A stretch of 37,739 nucleotides of DNA. It comes from Phycisphaerae bacterium (lineage in GTDB: Bacteria; Planctomycetota; Phycisphaerae; Phycisphaerales; SM1A02). The notes under the pieces were generated by a model that saw only the letters and a program-made list of their open reading frames with translations, was not told where the DNA came from and ran no database searches. A program made the translations under genes and the position numbers. The stretch lies in NCBI GenBank assembly GCA_002709295.1, contig PAQL01000018.1:1-37739 (forward strand). Reading direction: 5' to 3'. Below, in pieces: positions 13,577 through 22,717 of this stretch. Each line of letters opens with the position of its first letter. Position 1 is the stretch's first letter.

Positions 13577-15182
13577 ACCGACGGAAGACCGACCCGCGGG
13601 TCGCGGCTTCGAACGTCATGCGCTCACGGTGACGATGCTCACCGCGGCGAGTCGCCTCGGCGGTCTCGCCCGGGAGGCCTGTTTCAGTCGGATCGTCGGT
13701 CTCACCGATGTCGCGAGCGCGTTCGGCTTCGCCTTCATGGTGCCGAACCTCTTCCGCAGGCTCTTCGGGGAAGGGGCTCTCTCCGCGGCCCTGATTCCCG
13801 AGCAGGCGAGACTCGAGAAGCGGCACCCCGCGGTCGCGGGCCGGCTCGCCACGGTGATGCTGCTCGGACTCGGACTCGGGTTGGCCGCGATCGTCGTGCT
13901 GGGAGAGCTCCTTCTGCTGATGCTCGGGCCCGGAGGCGGTCTCGGGTGGCGGTTGTTGGCCATCATGCTTCCCTACATGCCGCTGGTGTGCATCACCGCG
14001 ATCGCCGGAGCGGTCCTGCAGGTTCGAGGGAGATTCACACCGGCGGCGGCGGCGCCGATCCTGCTGAACCTCGTGCTGGTCGCGTCGCTGCTGATCGCAT
14101 GGAGTCTCGGCGAGGGGCCGGTCGGGGAGCGGCGAATCGGAATCGTGGCCTGGGCGGTGGTCCTTGCCGGGGTGCTCCAGGCGGCCTGGACGATCATCGA
14201 GTTGAGAAGAACCTCGCCGGCGGTGAATGGTCATGTCGATCCGCGGATGACCGGGCTTCGGGTCCGATCCTCGTTCCGGAGGGTGTTCAAGCAGTCGATT
14301 CCGATGATGATCGGGCTTGGAGTCCTGCAGCTCAACACCTTCCTCGACGGACTCATCGCGAGCTGGCCGACCTTCTTCGGTCCCACGATCCTCGGGCACC
14401 CGTATCCCCTCGACGACACTGCGATGGCGACCCTGGGGTACGCCCATCGACTCTACGAGTTCCCGCTGGGGGTCTTCGGCATCGCGATCGCGACCGCGAT
14501 CTTTCCGCAGCTGGCCAGGGAGGTGGGTACCCCTTCGGCCTTCGCGGCCACGATCCGCAGAGGCATCCGTCTGACGATCTTCATCGGGGTTCCGGCGAGC
14601 ATCGGGGTGATCCTGGTCAGACGACCGTTCGCTCAGGTGGTCCTGTTCGGAGGAGCCTTCGATGCCGATGACGTCCGCAAGGTGGCCTTCGTCCTGCTCG
14701 GTTACGCCACCGCGATCTGGAGCTATTCGGCGACGCACCTGCTGGTCCGTGCCTTCTATGCACGTCGGGAACCGATGACCGCGGTGCGAATCGCGGTCGC
14801 GATGGTCGGACTCAACGTGATTCTCAACATCGCGCTGGTCTTCGGGACCGGTCTGGGAGTCGCGGGCCTGGCCTGGAGCACGGCGATCTGCGCGATCATC
14901 CAGACCTTCGTGCTGCTGAGGATTCTCGAGCGAAGGACCGAGCGTCTTCTCGACGGCGAGGTGGTTCGATCCGTGGTGGAGACGGTGCTCTCGAGCATCG
15001 TGATGCTCGTGCTGGTCATGCTCGTGCTCGCCGGGATCCAGCCCCTGCTGCCCGGGGACGGCTGGTGGTCGGCGCTGGTGGAGTTGTCGGCGGCCACCGC
15101 GGTCGGGGTGATCGTCCACCTCGCGCTCTCCCGGTGGCGACGTCGGCCCGAACTCGGCTGGGCGCTGGGTCGGTCCGGGTGA
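13569..15182 (+). CDS. murJ: Lipid II flippase MurJ
   Basis: MurJ moves the peptidoglycan precursor lipid II across the inner membrane. The 537-residue protein has about 13-14 hydrophobic helices, normal for the MOP/MVF superfamily. Family segments are easy to see: ASRLGGLAREACFSRIVG near residue 30, ASAFGFAFMVPNLFRRLFGE, then GALSAALIPE, YAHRLYEFPLGVFGIAIATA and a conserved FPQLAR. The late part VRAFYARREPMTAVRIA is also typical. Its presence supports a peptidoglycan wall in this organism. It is the last gene of the ParA-led operon, and its start overlaps the preceding lipoprotein gene by 8 bp. It converges with mqnE with only 6 bp between the stop codons and no terminator visible there. Confidence 0.95.
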   Translation: MAEPTEDRPAGRGFERHALTVTMLTAASRLGGLAREACFSRIVGLTDVASAFGFAFMVPNLFRRLFGEGALSAALIPEQARLEKRHPAVAGRLATVMLLGLGLGLAAIVVLGELLLLMLGPGGGLGWRLLAIMLPYMPLVCITAIAGAVLQVRGRFTPAAAAPILLNLVLVASLLIAWSLGEGPVGERRIGIVAWAVVLAGVLQAAWTIIELRRTSPAVNGHVDPRMTGLRVRSSFRRVFKQSIPMMIGLGVLQLNTFLDGLIASWPTFFGPTILGHPYPLDDTAMATLGYAHRLYEFPLGVFGIAIATAIFPQLAREVGTPSAFAATIRRGIRLTIFIGVPASIGVILVRRPFAQVVLFGGAFDADDVRKVAFVLLGYATAIWSYSATHLLVRAFYARREPMTAVRIAVAMVGLNVILNIALVFGTGLGVAGLAWSTAICAIIQTFVLLRILERRTERLLDGEVVRSVVETVLSSIVMLVLVMLVLAGIQPLLPGDGWWSALVELSAATAVGVIVHLALSRWRRRPELGWALGRSG

Positions 15183-15188
15183 TTTCGA

Positions 15189-16529
15189 TCAGGTGATGGA
15201 GGGGGAGACGTCGGGAGGCGCGGCCGAGTCGTCCACCAGGGACCAGTCGGCTCCGTTCCGCTTCACTCTTCGATAGAGGGTGTCCCGCTCCACGGGGATG
15301 CAACCCGCCTCGATCGCGGCTCTCCGGAGATCGTTGCTGGTGGTCTCCTGGTGGGTGCCGCTGCCCCCGACGTGCGTGATGTCGTACCAGACCACCGTTC
15401 CGTCGAGGTCGTCGGCGCCGGCATCGAGCATCAGCTGCGACATGCCGAGCGTCTGCATGATCCAGAACGTCTTGGCGTGGGGGATGTTGTCCAGCATCAG
15501 GCGGGCGATGGCGAGGGTCCGGAGATTCTCCATGCCGGTCGGGCCGGGAAGACGCTCGAGTCCGCTCTCGTCGGGGAAGAAGGGAAGAGGAATGATGGTC
15601 TGGAAGTACCCGGTGTCGAGGCCGGCCTGTCCGGGCATCGGCAGACGCTCGCCGGGGTACGCGTCGGAAGGACCGGTCAGCAGCACCCCTGCTTCGCCAT
15701 CGGGGGTGTCGGGTCGGGTGGCGATTCCCTGGGTCCCGGCCCAGTTGCGAAGCGTGTGGTCCTGTTGTCGGCGAAGGAGGTCCATGTGGACCAGTCGCTC
15801 GCGGCGGCCCTCGACGTGGCCGTAGAGCATCGTGGCGTTGGAGTTCAATCCGAGTTCGTGGGCGGCGCGATGGACGTCGAGCCACTGGTCTCCTCGGATC
15901 TTGCCGCGCCAGGCGGTGTCATGCGCACGATCGTCGAAGACCTCCGCACCTCCACCCGGAAGGGAACCCAGTCCCGCCTCGTGAAGATCGGCGAGGACCG
16001 CCATGGTGCCTGCGAGTCCGTCGCGTCCACGCTTGGAGATCCTCTGGAGATGCACGATCTCCACGGCGGTGAAGGCCTTGAGATGCAGCGAGGGAGCCGC
16101 TTCCCGGATCGTCGAGAGCATGGTGGTGTAGTGGTCGAACTTGAACCACGGATGGAGGCCGCCCACCAGGTGGATCTCGGTGGCACCGGCCTCGGCGGCG
16201 CCGACCGCGGCATCCCTGACCTCCTCGACGGTCATCTCGTAGGCGCCCTCCTGGCCTCGCTTGCGGTGGAAGGCGCAGAAGGAGCAGCTGAGGGCACAGA
16301 CGTTGGAGTAGTTGATGTGCCGGTTGATGTTGTAGTAGGCGAGCCGGCCGTGAAGGCGACGTCGGACGACGTCGGCCAGTCGGCAGACGGCATGGATGTC
16401 CGGGGTCCGGTAGAGGACGTTTCCATCCTCGAGGGACAGTCTCCGGCCATCGAGAACCTTTTCCGCGATGGGGTGGAGTGCGGGATCCTGGATCCGGATC
16501 CCGGGGGCTGTTTCGACGACCTCGGGCAT
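15189..16529 (-). CDS. mqnE: Aminofutalosine synthase
   Basis: MqnE is a radical SAM enzyme that makes 6-amino-6-deoxyfutalosine from chorismate-derived enolpyruvyl benzoate and SAM, an early step of the futalosine pathway to menaquinone. The 446-residue protein has the CxxxCxxC cluster motif CALSCSFC (78-85) after INRHINYSNV, followed by FCAFHRK, a glycine-rich EIHLVGGLHP and TMLYGHVE, all typical of the MqnE/MqnC group. I chose ATG at 16529 because it fits the family N-terminus and has a TAGGAT box 7 nt upstream; ATG at 16538 would add three residues. The other mqn genes are not in this window. MqnC is the nearest alternative, but the N-terminal layout favours MqnE. Confidence 0.88.
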   Translation of the reverse strand: MPEVVETAPGIRIQDPALHPIAEKVLDGRRLSLEDGNVLYRTPDIHAVCRLADVVRRRLHGRLAYYNINRHINYSNVCALSCSFCAFHRKRGQEGAYEMTVEEVRDAAVGAAEAGATEIHLVGGLHPWFKFDHYTTMLSTIREAAPSLHLKAFTAVEIVHLQRISKRGRDGLAGTMAVLADLHEAGLGSLPGGGAEVFDDRAHDTAWRGKIRGDQWLDVHRAAHELGLNSNATMLYGHVEGRRERLVHMDLLRRQQDHTLRNWAGTQGIATRPDTPDGEAGVLLTGPSDAYPGERLPMPGQAGLDTGYFQTIIPLPFFPDESGLERLPGPTGMENLRTLAIARLMLDNIPHAKTFWIMQTLGMSQLMLDAGADDLDGTVVWYDITHVGGSGTHQETTSNDLRRAAIEAGCIPVERDTLYRRVKRNGADWSLVDDSAAPPDVSPSIT

Positions 16530-16536
16530 GATGGAC

Positions 16537-16542
16537 ATCCTA
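16537..16542 (-). promoter_or_regulatory. -10-like hexamer TAGGAT before mqnE
   Basis: TAGGAT on the minus strand ends 7 nt before the ATG at 16529 and overlaps an alternative ATG at 16538. If it is the -10 element, transcription starts at the 16529 codon and the mRNA is leaderless. Confidence 0.4.
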
Positions 16543-16758
16543 GATCCCCTTCGCTGCTCGTACCGGGATGGATTCCGGAACACGTTCCCGGACGTGGATG
16601 TTCGTCTGGCGGCCTCCGGGGAAGGAACCGTTCGCGGGGCCGCCAGGTCCGCTCCAGTCGGCCCTCCGGGAAGCCGATTCTACGGACAGCGCCCGCCCCT
16701 CGGTCTGGGGCCTGTGGCGTCGACCCCGGGGCGAAGGGTCGCCGAGACGGAGCCACAC

Positions 16759-18885
16759 ATGAACCACGACCATCATTCGTCGGAAGATGACACCAACCCG
16801 GACGCCACGAGTGGATCCGCGTCCACGCCCGAGACTCCTCGCGCGGGTGCCGACGTCCTGTCGCTGATCGCCGACGTCGAGCGGCATCTCGAGCGGATCC
16901 GCGAGGTTCAGAATCGTCAGACGACGGATTTCGCCGATCTGGCCGAACGGCAGCGCCGGGTCGGCGAGGCCGAGACCGCGCTTGCCGAACGTGCCGACGA
17001 GCTGGAGGCGACCGCCACGGATCTCGCCTCCTCCCGGGAGACGCTGGAGAGCGAACGCGGTGAACTCGAGGTCCTCCGATCCGAACTCGACGAGGTTCGA
17101 TCCGGACTGGATGACGATCGTGCATGCATCACCGGACGGGAGCAGCGGATCGACGCCCGATCCGCCGAGGTCGACAGGCGTTCCTCCGAGCTCGAGAATC
17201 GCGAGCACGATCTGATCCGTCGCATCGCCGAGTCGGAGGCATCCGTCGCGGGGATGCAGGCCGAGATGGACCAGATGACTTCGGACCATGAATCACGGAT
17301 GGACGAGATCGAACAGGCGAACGAACGCCTCCTGGAGACCGAGAGTCGCTGCGGCGAACTCCGGGAGATCGCCGACGGCCGGGAGGCCGAGCTTCTCGCG
17401 ACCCGCACCATGGCGGATGATCTCCAGATCGCGTTGGAGGAATCGGTCCGGACGGTCGGGGAGCTTGAAGCCCGGATCCTCGAGGACGAGCGTCAGATCG
17501 GACTGGCGGGGGGCAAGCTGGCCGAACTCGCGCATGTGATCGCGGAGCAGACCCCCCGGCTCGAACAGGGCGCCGAGGCGATGGCCCTCATCCCACGCCT
17601 CGAGTCCCGGATTCGCGATCTGCAGGAGGAAGTCGCCGAGAAGCACGGGAACGATGGCGAGTTCGCGTCCTTCCGCGAGACCACCCGGGTCCGGATCGAT
17701 CAGCTGGAACGTGACCTCGAGACCGCGAACGCCAGGGCCGCGGAAGCCACCGTCGAGGCGGATTCCGAGCGTATCGAGGCATTGATCTCCGAGGCGCGGG
17801 CGCCTCTGGAACGTCGGATCGTCGAGTTGGAGTCGGATCTTCCGGCATCCGCGGACGGCGACGTCGTGTCCCGCGACAAGTACGAGATGGCGAAGGAACG
17901 ATGCCTGAAGGCCGAGCGTCGTGGTGACGAACTGGAGACCGCGCTGTCGATGGCCAACGACCGGGGTCAGGCCCGGGAGATGGCCAAGCGACTTCGAGCG
18001 AAGGCTGAACGGGTGGGGGACTACGCCAGGCACCTCGATCTTCGCAGGAGGCGGCTGGCTGGATTGCGAGCCGCGATCGCGAAGCAGCGTGGCGGCACCC
18101 TCACCGTGGCCGATGGTTCCGCCCTCCAGGAACTTCAGAGGATCGAGGCACGTCACAGGGAGTTGCAGGAGGTTCGTGAGTTCCTCGGTCGAAGTGAACA
18201 GCAGATGGTCCGTCGATGGGCGCGGCCGCGTTCGGTCGCCATCGTGGCATGGATCCTCGTGCTGGTCGCGATCTCGGCCTTCGCCGGGTGGTTCGGTGTT
18301 CGCGAGTTCGTCCCCGTTCCCGGAGTCGCGGGCGTCACGATCAAGGCGGTCGCCCCCGATGGAAGGACCCTCGTCGGTGAGGACGAGGCCGCGTGGGACA
18401 CCTGGCATCAGGCGCTGGCGACCGATCCCGCGTTCATCGCGATGGTTCATCAGAAGCTCGCGGTCCGCGGCCTCGCCGAAGGCGGTGAATCCGCCACCGC
18501 CGCCATGATGGCGGAGGATCTGAGCTTCGAGGACGAGGGGAGCGGGCGGTTGCGATTGGTTCTGGCGGGCGAGGACGCCCGGGTGCTGGAGCCCACCCTC
18601 GACGTGATCGCGACCAGTCTGGCCTCCCAGTCCGCGCGACTGTCGCCTCGTCGCAAGGACGGAGCGCGGGCGACCCTGCCGACCGAACGTGTGACCTCCC
18701 ATGGCGTGGGGTACGCCACTCTGGTGAAGGGTCCATGGGACTCCCGGGCCCTGGGATGGATGGCCATGATCGCCGGCGGATTCCTCGGGGCCTCGATCCT
18801 TGCGATCGGGATCGTCTACGGCCTCCTCAGTCGATCCAAACGGGTGTTCGAGGAGCAGGAGTCGCTGGAGCACGTCACCGCCTGA
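16759..18885 (+). CDS. Coiled-coil membrane protein with Wzz-like layout
   Basis: The 708-residue protein is unrecognised as a whole. Residues 30-490 are a long coiled coil rich in Glu, Arg, Leu and Ala with heptad-like spacing. A membrane helix follows (RSVAIVAWILVLVAISAFAG), then a periplasmic domain of about 150 residues, and a second helix near the C-terminus (GWMAMIAGGFLGASILAIGI) with a short cytosolic end. Two helices flanking a periplasmic domain with a large coiled coil recalls polysaccharide chain-length (Wzz/PCP) proteins, but here the coiled coil is N-terminal and cytosolic. ATG at 16759 has GGAG 7-8 nt upstream; upstream frame is open but not protein-like. It diverges from mqnE over a 229-bp gap in which I see no other gene. 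Confidence 0.8.
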   Translation: MNHDHHSSEDDTNPDATSGSASTPETPRAGADVLSLIADVERHLERIREVQNRQTTDFADLAERQRRVGEAETALAERADELEATATDLASSRETLESERGELEVLRSELDEVRSGLDDDRACITGREQRIDARSAEVDRRSSELENREHDLIRRIAESEASVAGMQAEMDQMTSDHESRMDEIEQANERLLETESRCGELREIADGREAELLATRTMADDLQIALEESVRTVGELEARILEDERQIGLAGGKLAELAHVIAEQTPRLEQGAEAMALIPRLESRIRDLQEEVAEKHGNDGEFASFRETTRVRIDQLERDLETANARAAEATVEADSERIEALISEARAPLERRIVELESDLPASADGDVVSRDKYEMAKERCLKAERRGDELETALSMANDRGQAREMAKRLRAKAERVGDYARHLDLRRRRLAGLRAAIAKQRGGTLTVADGSALQELQRIEARHRELQEVREFLGRSEQQMVRRWARPRSVAIVAWILVLVAISAFAGWFGVREFVPVPGVAGVTIKAVAPDGRTLVGEDEAAWDTWHQALATDPAFIAMVHQKLAVRGLAEGGESATAAMMAEDLSFEDEGSGRLRLVLAGEDARVLEPTLDVIATSLASQSARLSPRRKDGARATLPTERVTSHGVGYATLVKGPWDSRALGWMAMIAGGFLGASILAIGIVYGLLSRSKRVFEEQESLEHVTA

Positions 18886-19001
18886 TCGGATCGTCCGAGA
18901 AGTTCAGGATCTTCGATGGCTCGCCCGAGGCGCGTCGGGTCGTGCAGCCTCGTCGAGGCGGTGATCCGGGAACGGACCAAAGTGACCCTCCTCCGGAGTC
19001 G

Positions 19002-19304
19002 ATGACACCAGAGGACCTCACCATGACGTTCGAGGTCGGAAAGGACTCGTCGATGAAGCGAACCGCACTCCCCAACGGCTGGCACGTGGTCGATGACCGT
19101 GACGTGATCGAAGCCGACGACATGGAGACTTCCGAGGGACCGGCCCCAATCCGGTTCCCGGGCATCGACACCCCGGCATCGTCCTCCGCGGCCGAGAATG
19201 CTCTGCGAGCCGCCGACGAGGTCTGTCGTCGGATGGAGGTCCTCGCGAGGGAGCTCCACTGCCTGGGCGATTTCGACCATGACGACGGTCCTCGGGCCGC
19301 CTGA
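19002..19304 (+). CDS. Small hypothetical protein
   Basis: A 100-residue cytosolic protein with no signal peptide or membrane helix. It is acidic and contains a C-terminal helix with heptad-like spacing (NALRAADEVCRRMEVLAREL) followed by HCLGDFDHDDG. No family recognised. ATG at 19002 has GGAG 5-6 nt before it; ATG at 19023 is possible. It follows the coiled-coil membrane protein after 116 bp on the same strand. A hairpin directly after the stop codon suggests a transcript end there. Confidence 0.6.
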   Translation: MTPEDLTMTFEVGKDSSMKRTALPNGWHVVDDRDVIEADDMETSEGPAPIRFPGIDTPASSSAAENALRAADEVCRRMEVLARELHCLGDFDHDDGPRAA

Positions 19305-19319
19305 CCCGGACCTTCCGGG
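19305..19319 (+). terminator. Compact hairpin directly after a stop codon
   Basis: CCCGGA (19305-19310) and TCCGGG (19314-19319) pair around a CCT loop and begin immediately after the TGA at 19302-19304, followed by CTTCGTG. Probably a weak intrinsic terminator of the small upstream gene. Confidence 0.4.
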
Positions 19320-19372
19320 CTTCGTGATCGTTCTCGGGCCATCGATTCCCATCAGCTGATGCGAAAACCGGC

Positions 19373-19400
19373 TTGGATCGGGCTGGTTGAGGCGTAGACT
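19373..19400 (+). promoter_or_regulatory. Sigma-70-like promoter before the dockerin-tailed nuclease gene
   Basis: TTGGAT (19373-19378) and TAGACT (19395-19400) are separated by 16 nt, a good match to -35 and -10 spacing. The expected transcription start is about 19407, giving a leader of roughly 55 nt to ATG 19463 or 17 nt to ATG 19424. It is the best full promoter I see in the window. Confidence 0.5.
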
Positions 19401-19462
19401 CGGAATCGGCACCGACTCCGGAGATGCGGTCGAGTGTCCTCCACCCTCGGGGCGTCAGCACC

Positions 19463-21358
19463 ATGATCACGAGTCGTTCCAGCGAAATCCGTCTCTCGGC
19501 CACCGGAAGGGGAGTGAATCGATCGCTCCAGCTCTGGTGCTGCCTGTTGATGCTGCTTGGAACGGCGGGAACGGCCTCAGGCCAGGTCAGATGCTTCTCC
19601 TGGAACATCGCCAAGGCCATCGGAGATCCCGTCGCCATCCAGGATGTCTTCGCGGCCGCCGCCGCGGACGACAAGCCCGGTTTCGCGGTCGCTCCGGCGA
19701 TCATCGCATTGCAGGAGGTCACGTCCTCGACCCGCCGGACGATCATCTCCCTCGTGGAGAGTGCGATCCCCGGGGTCTCCTACGCCCAGGGGATCTACAC
19801 CAGCGGCGGCGGCGAGGACAACTCGGGCGGCGCCCAGCTCCTGCTCTACCGGACGGACATCTTCCAGGAGGATCAGACCGGGCATCGGGACATCTTCACC
19901 GGAGGCGGTCGCGACGCCGATCGTTGGAAGCTCCGCCTGGTCGGCTCCAGTGACGATGCAGGCGTGGTCTGGGTGTACTCGATGCACCTCAAGGCGAACA
20001 ATTCCGAAGCCGACGCCGCCATCCGACTGTCGGGGGCGGAGTCGATTCGAAACGATGCGGACGGTCTTCCCGCCGGATCCAACATCGTCTACCTCGGTGA
20101 CTTCAACGTCTACTCCAACGACGAGCCCGCCTACGAGGAGTTCCTCGCACCCGGTGATGGACGAGCCGAGGACCCCCTGGGCAGTGGAAGCTGGGGCGGA
20201 TCGTCCCACGCCATCAAGCAGACGCAGAGTCCACGGTCGACGGGGGCGGGAGGACTGATCGGCGGCGGGATGGACGATCGTTTCGACTTCCAGCTCATGA
20301 CCGAGGCCCTCATGGACGAGGAGGGGTTCTCGATGGTGCCCGGGACCTATCGCGCCTTCGGCAACGACGGGAACCACTACAACGACTCGATCAACGACGG
20401 CAACAACACCTACTACCCCGGCGACATCTCCAGATCGAACGACCTCGCGGATGCGCTGTTCGAGGCGAGCGACCACATTCCCGTCATCACCGACTGGCAG
20501 ATGCCGGGTCGGATGTCCTGCGTGCTCGACGGGGATCTCGGTCGCGTGGTGAGCGGAGGCAGCGCCTCGATCAATCTGCTGGTCGCGGAGAGCAGGGATG
20601 CGGTCGAGGACTCCTACGTGGATGAAATCGAATTCCAGGCGACCGGCGACGGTCTGCTTCTGGGGGGCGGTTCCGGGGTGGCGCCGCGTCTTCCGAGCTT
20701 CGAGGCGGTTCCATTCTCGCTGGCCGCGGGAGTCGAAGGTGACTTCTTCGGCGTGGTCACGGTGGAGGCGACGACTCCCGGAGTCTCGTATGGATTCCAG
20801 CAGCTCAACACCAGCGGCATCGCCGTCCGTCCCGCCCGCCCCTCATGGAGCGGAGCGGAGCTCGATCAGGATCTGGTGGTCAGTGCTTCCGCCTCTCCGG
20901 ACGGCGGGGTGCTCTTCATCGACGTCCCGATCCACAACTTCGGATGGGATGCAGCCCAGGCGACCCTCGACGTGGATTCGGTCTCCGGTCTGCAGTCCGG
21001 CTTCTTCATCTGGGACGGACTCGGCACCCAGGTGACCTCCGGCCCGCAGCTGCTCCGCTTCGGCTTCCAGACCGACGGCACCGTCGAAGGCGTCTACGCG
21101 GTCGATCTCATCGTTCGCTCGAGCGACGAGGACATTCCCGGCGAGTCGATCCACGACACGACGCTTCGCATCGAGGTGGAGGTCGGTGACGACGGGATCT
21201 TCGGCGACCTCAACGGCGACGGTCTGGTCGACGGCGGAGATCTCGGACTCGTGCTCGGATCATGGGGCCCGTGCCGCGGGTGCGTGGCGGATCTCGATGG
21301 CAACGGCATCGTCGATGGCGGCGATCTGGGTCTGATCCTCGGAGCATGGACCTTCTGA
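19463..21358 (+). CDS. Exported endonuclease/exonuclease/phosphatase-fold protein with dockerin-like tail
   Basis: The 631-residue protein has a signal peptide (SLQLWCCLLMLLGTAGTASG) and an EEP-fold domain with the usual metal and catalytic motifs: FSWNIA (45-50), ALQEV (82-86), SMHLK (173-177), GDFN (212-215) and SDHIPV (336-341). The fold covers nucleases, phosphatases and sphingomyelinases, so the exported substrate could be extracellular DNA or a phosphoester; sequence does not decide. A beta-rich middle region of about 230 residues follows. The end holds two dockerin-like Ca-binding repeats (GDLNGDGLVDGGDLGLVLGS and DLDGNGIVDGGDLGLILGAW) joined by a CRGC pair. ATG 19463 is chosen for signal-peptide length; 19424 is possible. 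The next gene carries the same type of tail. Confidence 0.85.
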   Translation: MITSRSSEIRLSATGRGVNRSLQLWCCLLMLLGTAGTASGQVRCFSWNIAKAIGDPVAIQDVFAAAAADDKPGFAVAPAIIALQEVTSSTRRTIISLVESAIPGVSYAQGIYTSGGGEDNSGGAQLLLYRTDIFQEDQTGHRDIFTGGGRDADRWKLRLVGSSDDAGVVWVYSMHLKANNSEADAAIRLSGAESIRNDADGLPAGSNIVYLGDFNVYSNDEPAYEEFLAPGDGRAEDPLGSGSWGGSSHAIKQTQSPRSTGAGGLIGGGMDDRFDFQLMTEALMDEEGFSMVPGTYRAFGNDGNHYNDSINDGNNTYYPGDISRSNDLADALFEASDHIPVITDWQMPGRMSCVLDGDLGRVVSGGSASINLLVAESRDAVEDSYVDEIEFQATGDGLLLGGGSGVAPRLPSFEAVPFSLAAGVEGDFFGVVTVEATTPGVSYGFQQLNTSGIAVRPARPSWSGAELDQDLVVSASASPDGGVLFIDVPIHNFGWDAAQATLDVDSVSGLQSGFFIWDGLGTQVTSGPQLLRFGFQTDGTVEGVYAVDLIVRSSDEDIPGESIHDTTLRIEVEVGDDGIFGDLNGDGLVDGGDLGLVLGSWGPCRGCVADLDGNGIVDGGDLGLILGAWTF

Positions 21359-21493
21359 GAAGGTCCTCACGCCTGATTCACCGTTTTCCGATCACCGGAC
21401 GTCCGACCGGACGGTAGCTTTCGAGGTGATGGACGATTCCTCTCGTCGGGGGTCGGAGCCACACGTTCCCGCTGCAGAACATCGGAAGCCGTC

Positions 21494-22627
21494 GTGCACC
21501 AGACTCCTCCTCCAATCGGTCGTTCCCTCGCCGCTGCCGGTTCGGTCAGCAGTTCGACCCCATGGTCGGACCGGTCGATCGACGGTCGGAGGGTGATCCC
21601 ACTCACGGTGATCATGCTGGTCCTGTCCTCTCTGATCGCCGTCACCGCCCGGGGCGAGGATTCGGAATACGTGGATGCGGGGCGTGGAGACGTCAGGGTG
21701 GTGCTGCCATCCGACCGCGATCCCGGGGAACCGCTGCCGTTGATCCTGCTGCTTCACTCCTTCGCCTATTCCGGCGAGATCCAGGAGGCCTACTTCCGGT
21801 TCGCCGAGCAGGTCGACGAACAGCGTTTCATCCTGTGTCTTCCCGATGGAAACCGGAACTTCACCGGGCAGCGATTCTGGAACGCGACTCCCGCGTGCTG
21901 CGACTTGTTCAATCAGAATCCGGACGACTCGAGCTATCTGGTCGATCTTCTTGAACTGCTTCAGGACACCTACGCGATCGATGCGGATCGTCTTCACATC
22001 GTGGGGCATTCCAACGGCGGGTTCATGGCTCATCGCATGATCTGCGAGCACGACGGCATGTTCGCGGGGATCGCGACTCTGGCCGCCGCCACCTTCGAGG
22101 ATCCGAACGCCTGCGTGCTGGAGACGCCGGTTCACGTCCTCCAGGTGCACGGCACCCTCGACGTCGTGATCAATTACGGGGGCGGCTGTCTCCCCAACGG
22201 CTGCTATCCATCGGCGGAGGAGACCCACGCGATGGTCGCCGAGGACAACCTGTGCGGTCTGCGTCCGGATCCGGTGCCGGATCCGATCGACATCGTCCCT
22301 GCGCTGTCCGGCGCCGAGACCGAGATCACGCGTTTCACGAACGCCTGTGCACCGGGCGGATCGGCCGAACTGTGGACGGTCCGAGGCGGAGGGCACAACC
22401 CGCCCTTCAACGGAGCCTTCGCGAGGGAGACCGCCCGGTGGCTGCTCGCGCGATCCGCGCCGGCGGTGATCGGCGACCTCGACGGGGATGGCCGGGTCGA
22501 CTCGGCCGATCTCGGCCTTCTGCTCGCGGCCTGGGGGCGTTGCGAGGGTTGCGATGCGGATCTCGATGGTGATGGCATGGTCGGGGGATCCGATCTCGGC
22601 CTGATCACCGCGAACTGGAATCCGTGA
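21494..22627 (+). CDS. Exported PHB-depolymerase-like esterase with dockerin-like tail
   Basis: The 377-residue protein is an alpha/beta-hydrolase of the poly(3-hydroxybutyrate) depolymerase/LpqC esterase group. The nucleophile elbow is GHSNGG (Ser173), preceded by LPLILLLHSF; the acid is in VHGTLD (Asp223) and the histidine in GGGHNPP (His301). Substrates in this group include polyesters and feruloyl or acetyl esters on polysaccharides. The last 50 residues form two dockerin-like repeats (GDLDGDGRVDSADLGLLLAA, DLDGDGMVGGSDLGLITANW) linked by CEGC, as in the neighbouring exported nuclease. The start is uncertain: GTG 21494, GTG 21593 just after GGAGG, or ATG 21614; the signal helix (LTVIMLVLSSLIAVTARG) fits any of them. 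A strong hairpin follows at 22689-22714. Confidence 0.85.
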   Translation: MHQTPPPIGRSLAAAGSVSSSTPWSDRSIDGRRVIPLTVIMLVLSSLIAVTARGEDSEYVDAGRGDVRVVLPSDRDPGEPLPLILLLHSFAYSGEIQEAYFRFAEQVDEQRFILCLPDGNRNFTGQRFWNATPACCDLFNQNPDDSSYLVDLLELLQDTYAIDADRLHIVGHSNGGFMAHRMICEHDGMFAGIATLAAATFEDPNACVLETPVHVLQVHGTLDVVINYGGGCLPNGCYPSAEETHAMVAEDNLCGLRPDPVPDPIDIVPALSGAETEITRFTNACAPGGSAELWTVRGGGHNPPFNGAFARETARWLLARSAPAVIGDLDGDGRVDSADLGLLLAAWGRCEGCDADLDGDGMVGGSDLGLITANWNP

Positions 22628-22688
22628 ATCCGCGAGGCGGGGCCGTCCGGTCCATCGGGGAGGATCGAGACGCCTTCGAGCGGAAACG

Positions 22689-22714
22689 AAAGACCGCCCC
22701 GGAGGGCGGTCTTT
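22689..22714. terminator. Bidirectional intrinsic terminator
   Basis: AAAGACCGCCC (22689-22699) and GGGCGGTCTTT (22704-22714) form an 11-bp perfect stem with a CGGA loop (TCCG tetraloop on the minus strand). A-rich and T-rich ends make it usable from both sides: it ends the esterase transcript on the plus strand and tRNA-Cys on the minus strand. Confidence 0.85.
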
Positions 22715-22717
22715 GAA

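Noticed and set aside
13308-15119. Long minus-strand open frame opposite murJ
   Set aside because: The translation is His/Arg/Asp/Glu-rich without fold-like pattern, while the plus strand encodes an unmistakable MurJ.
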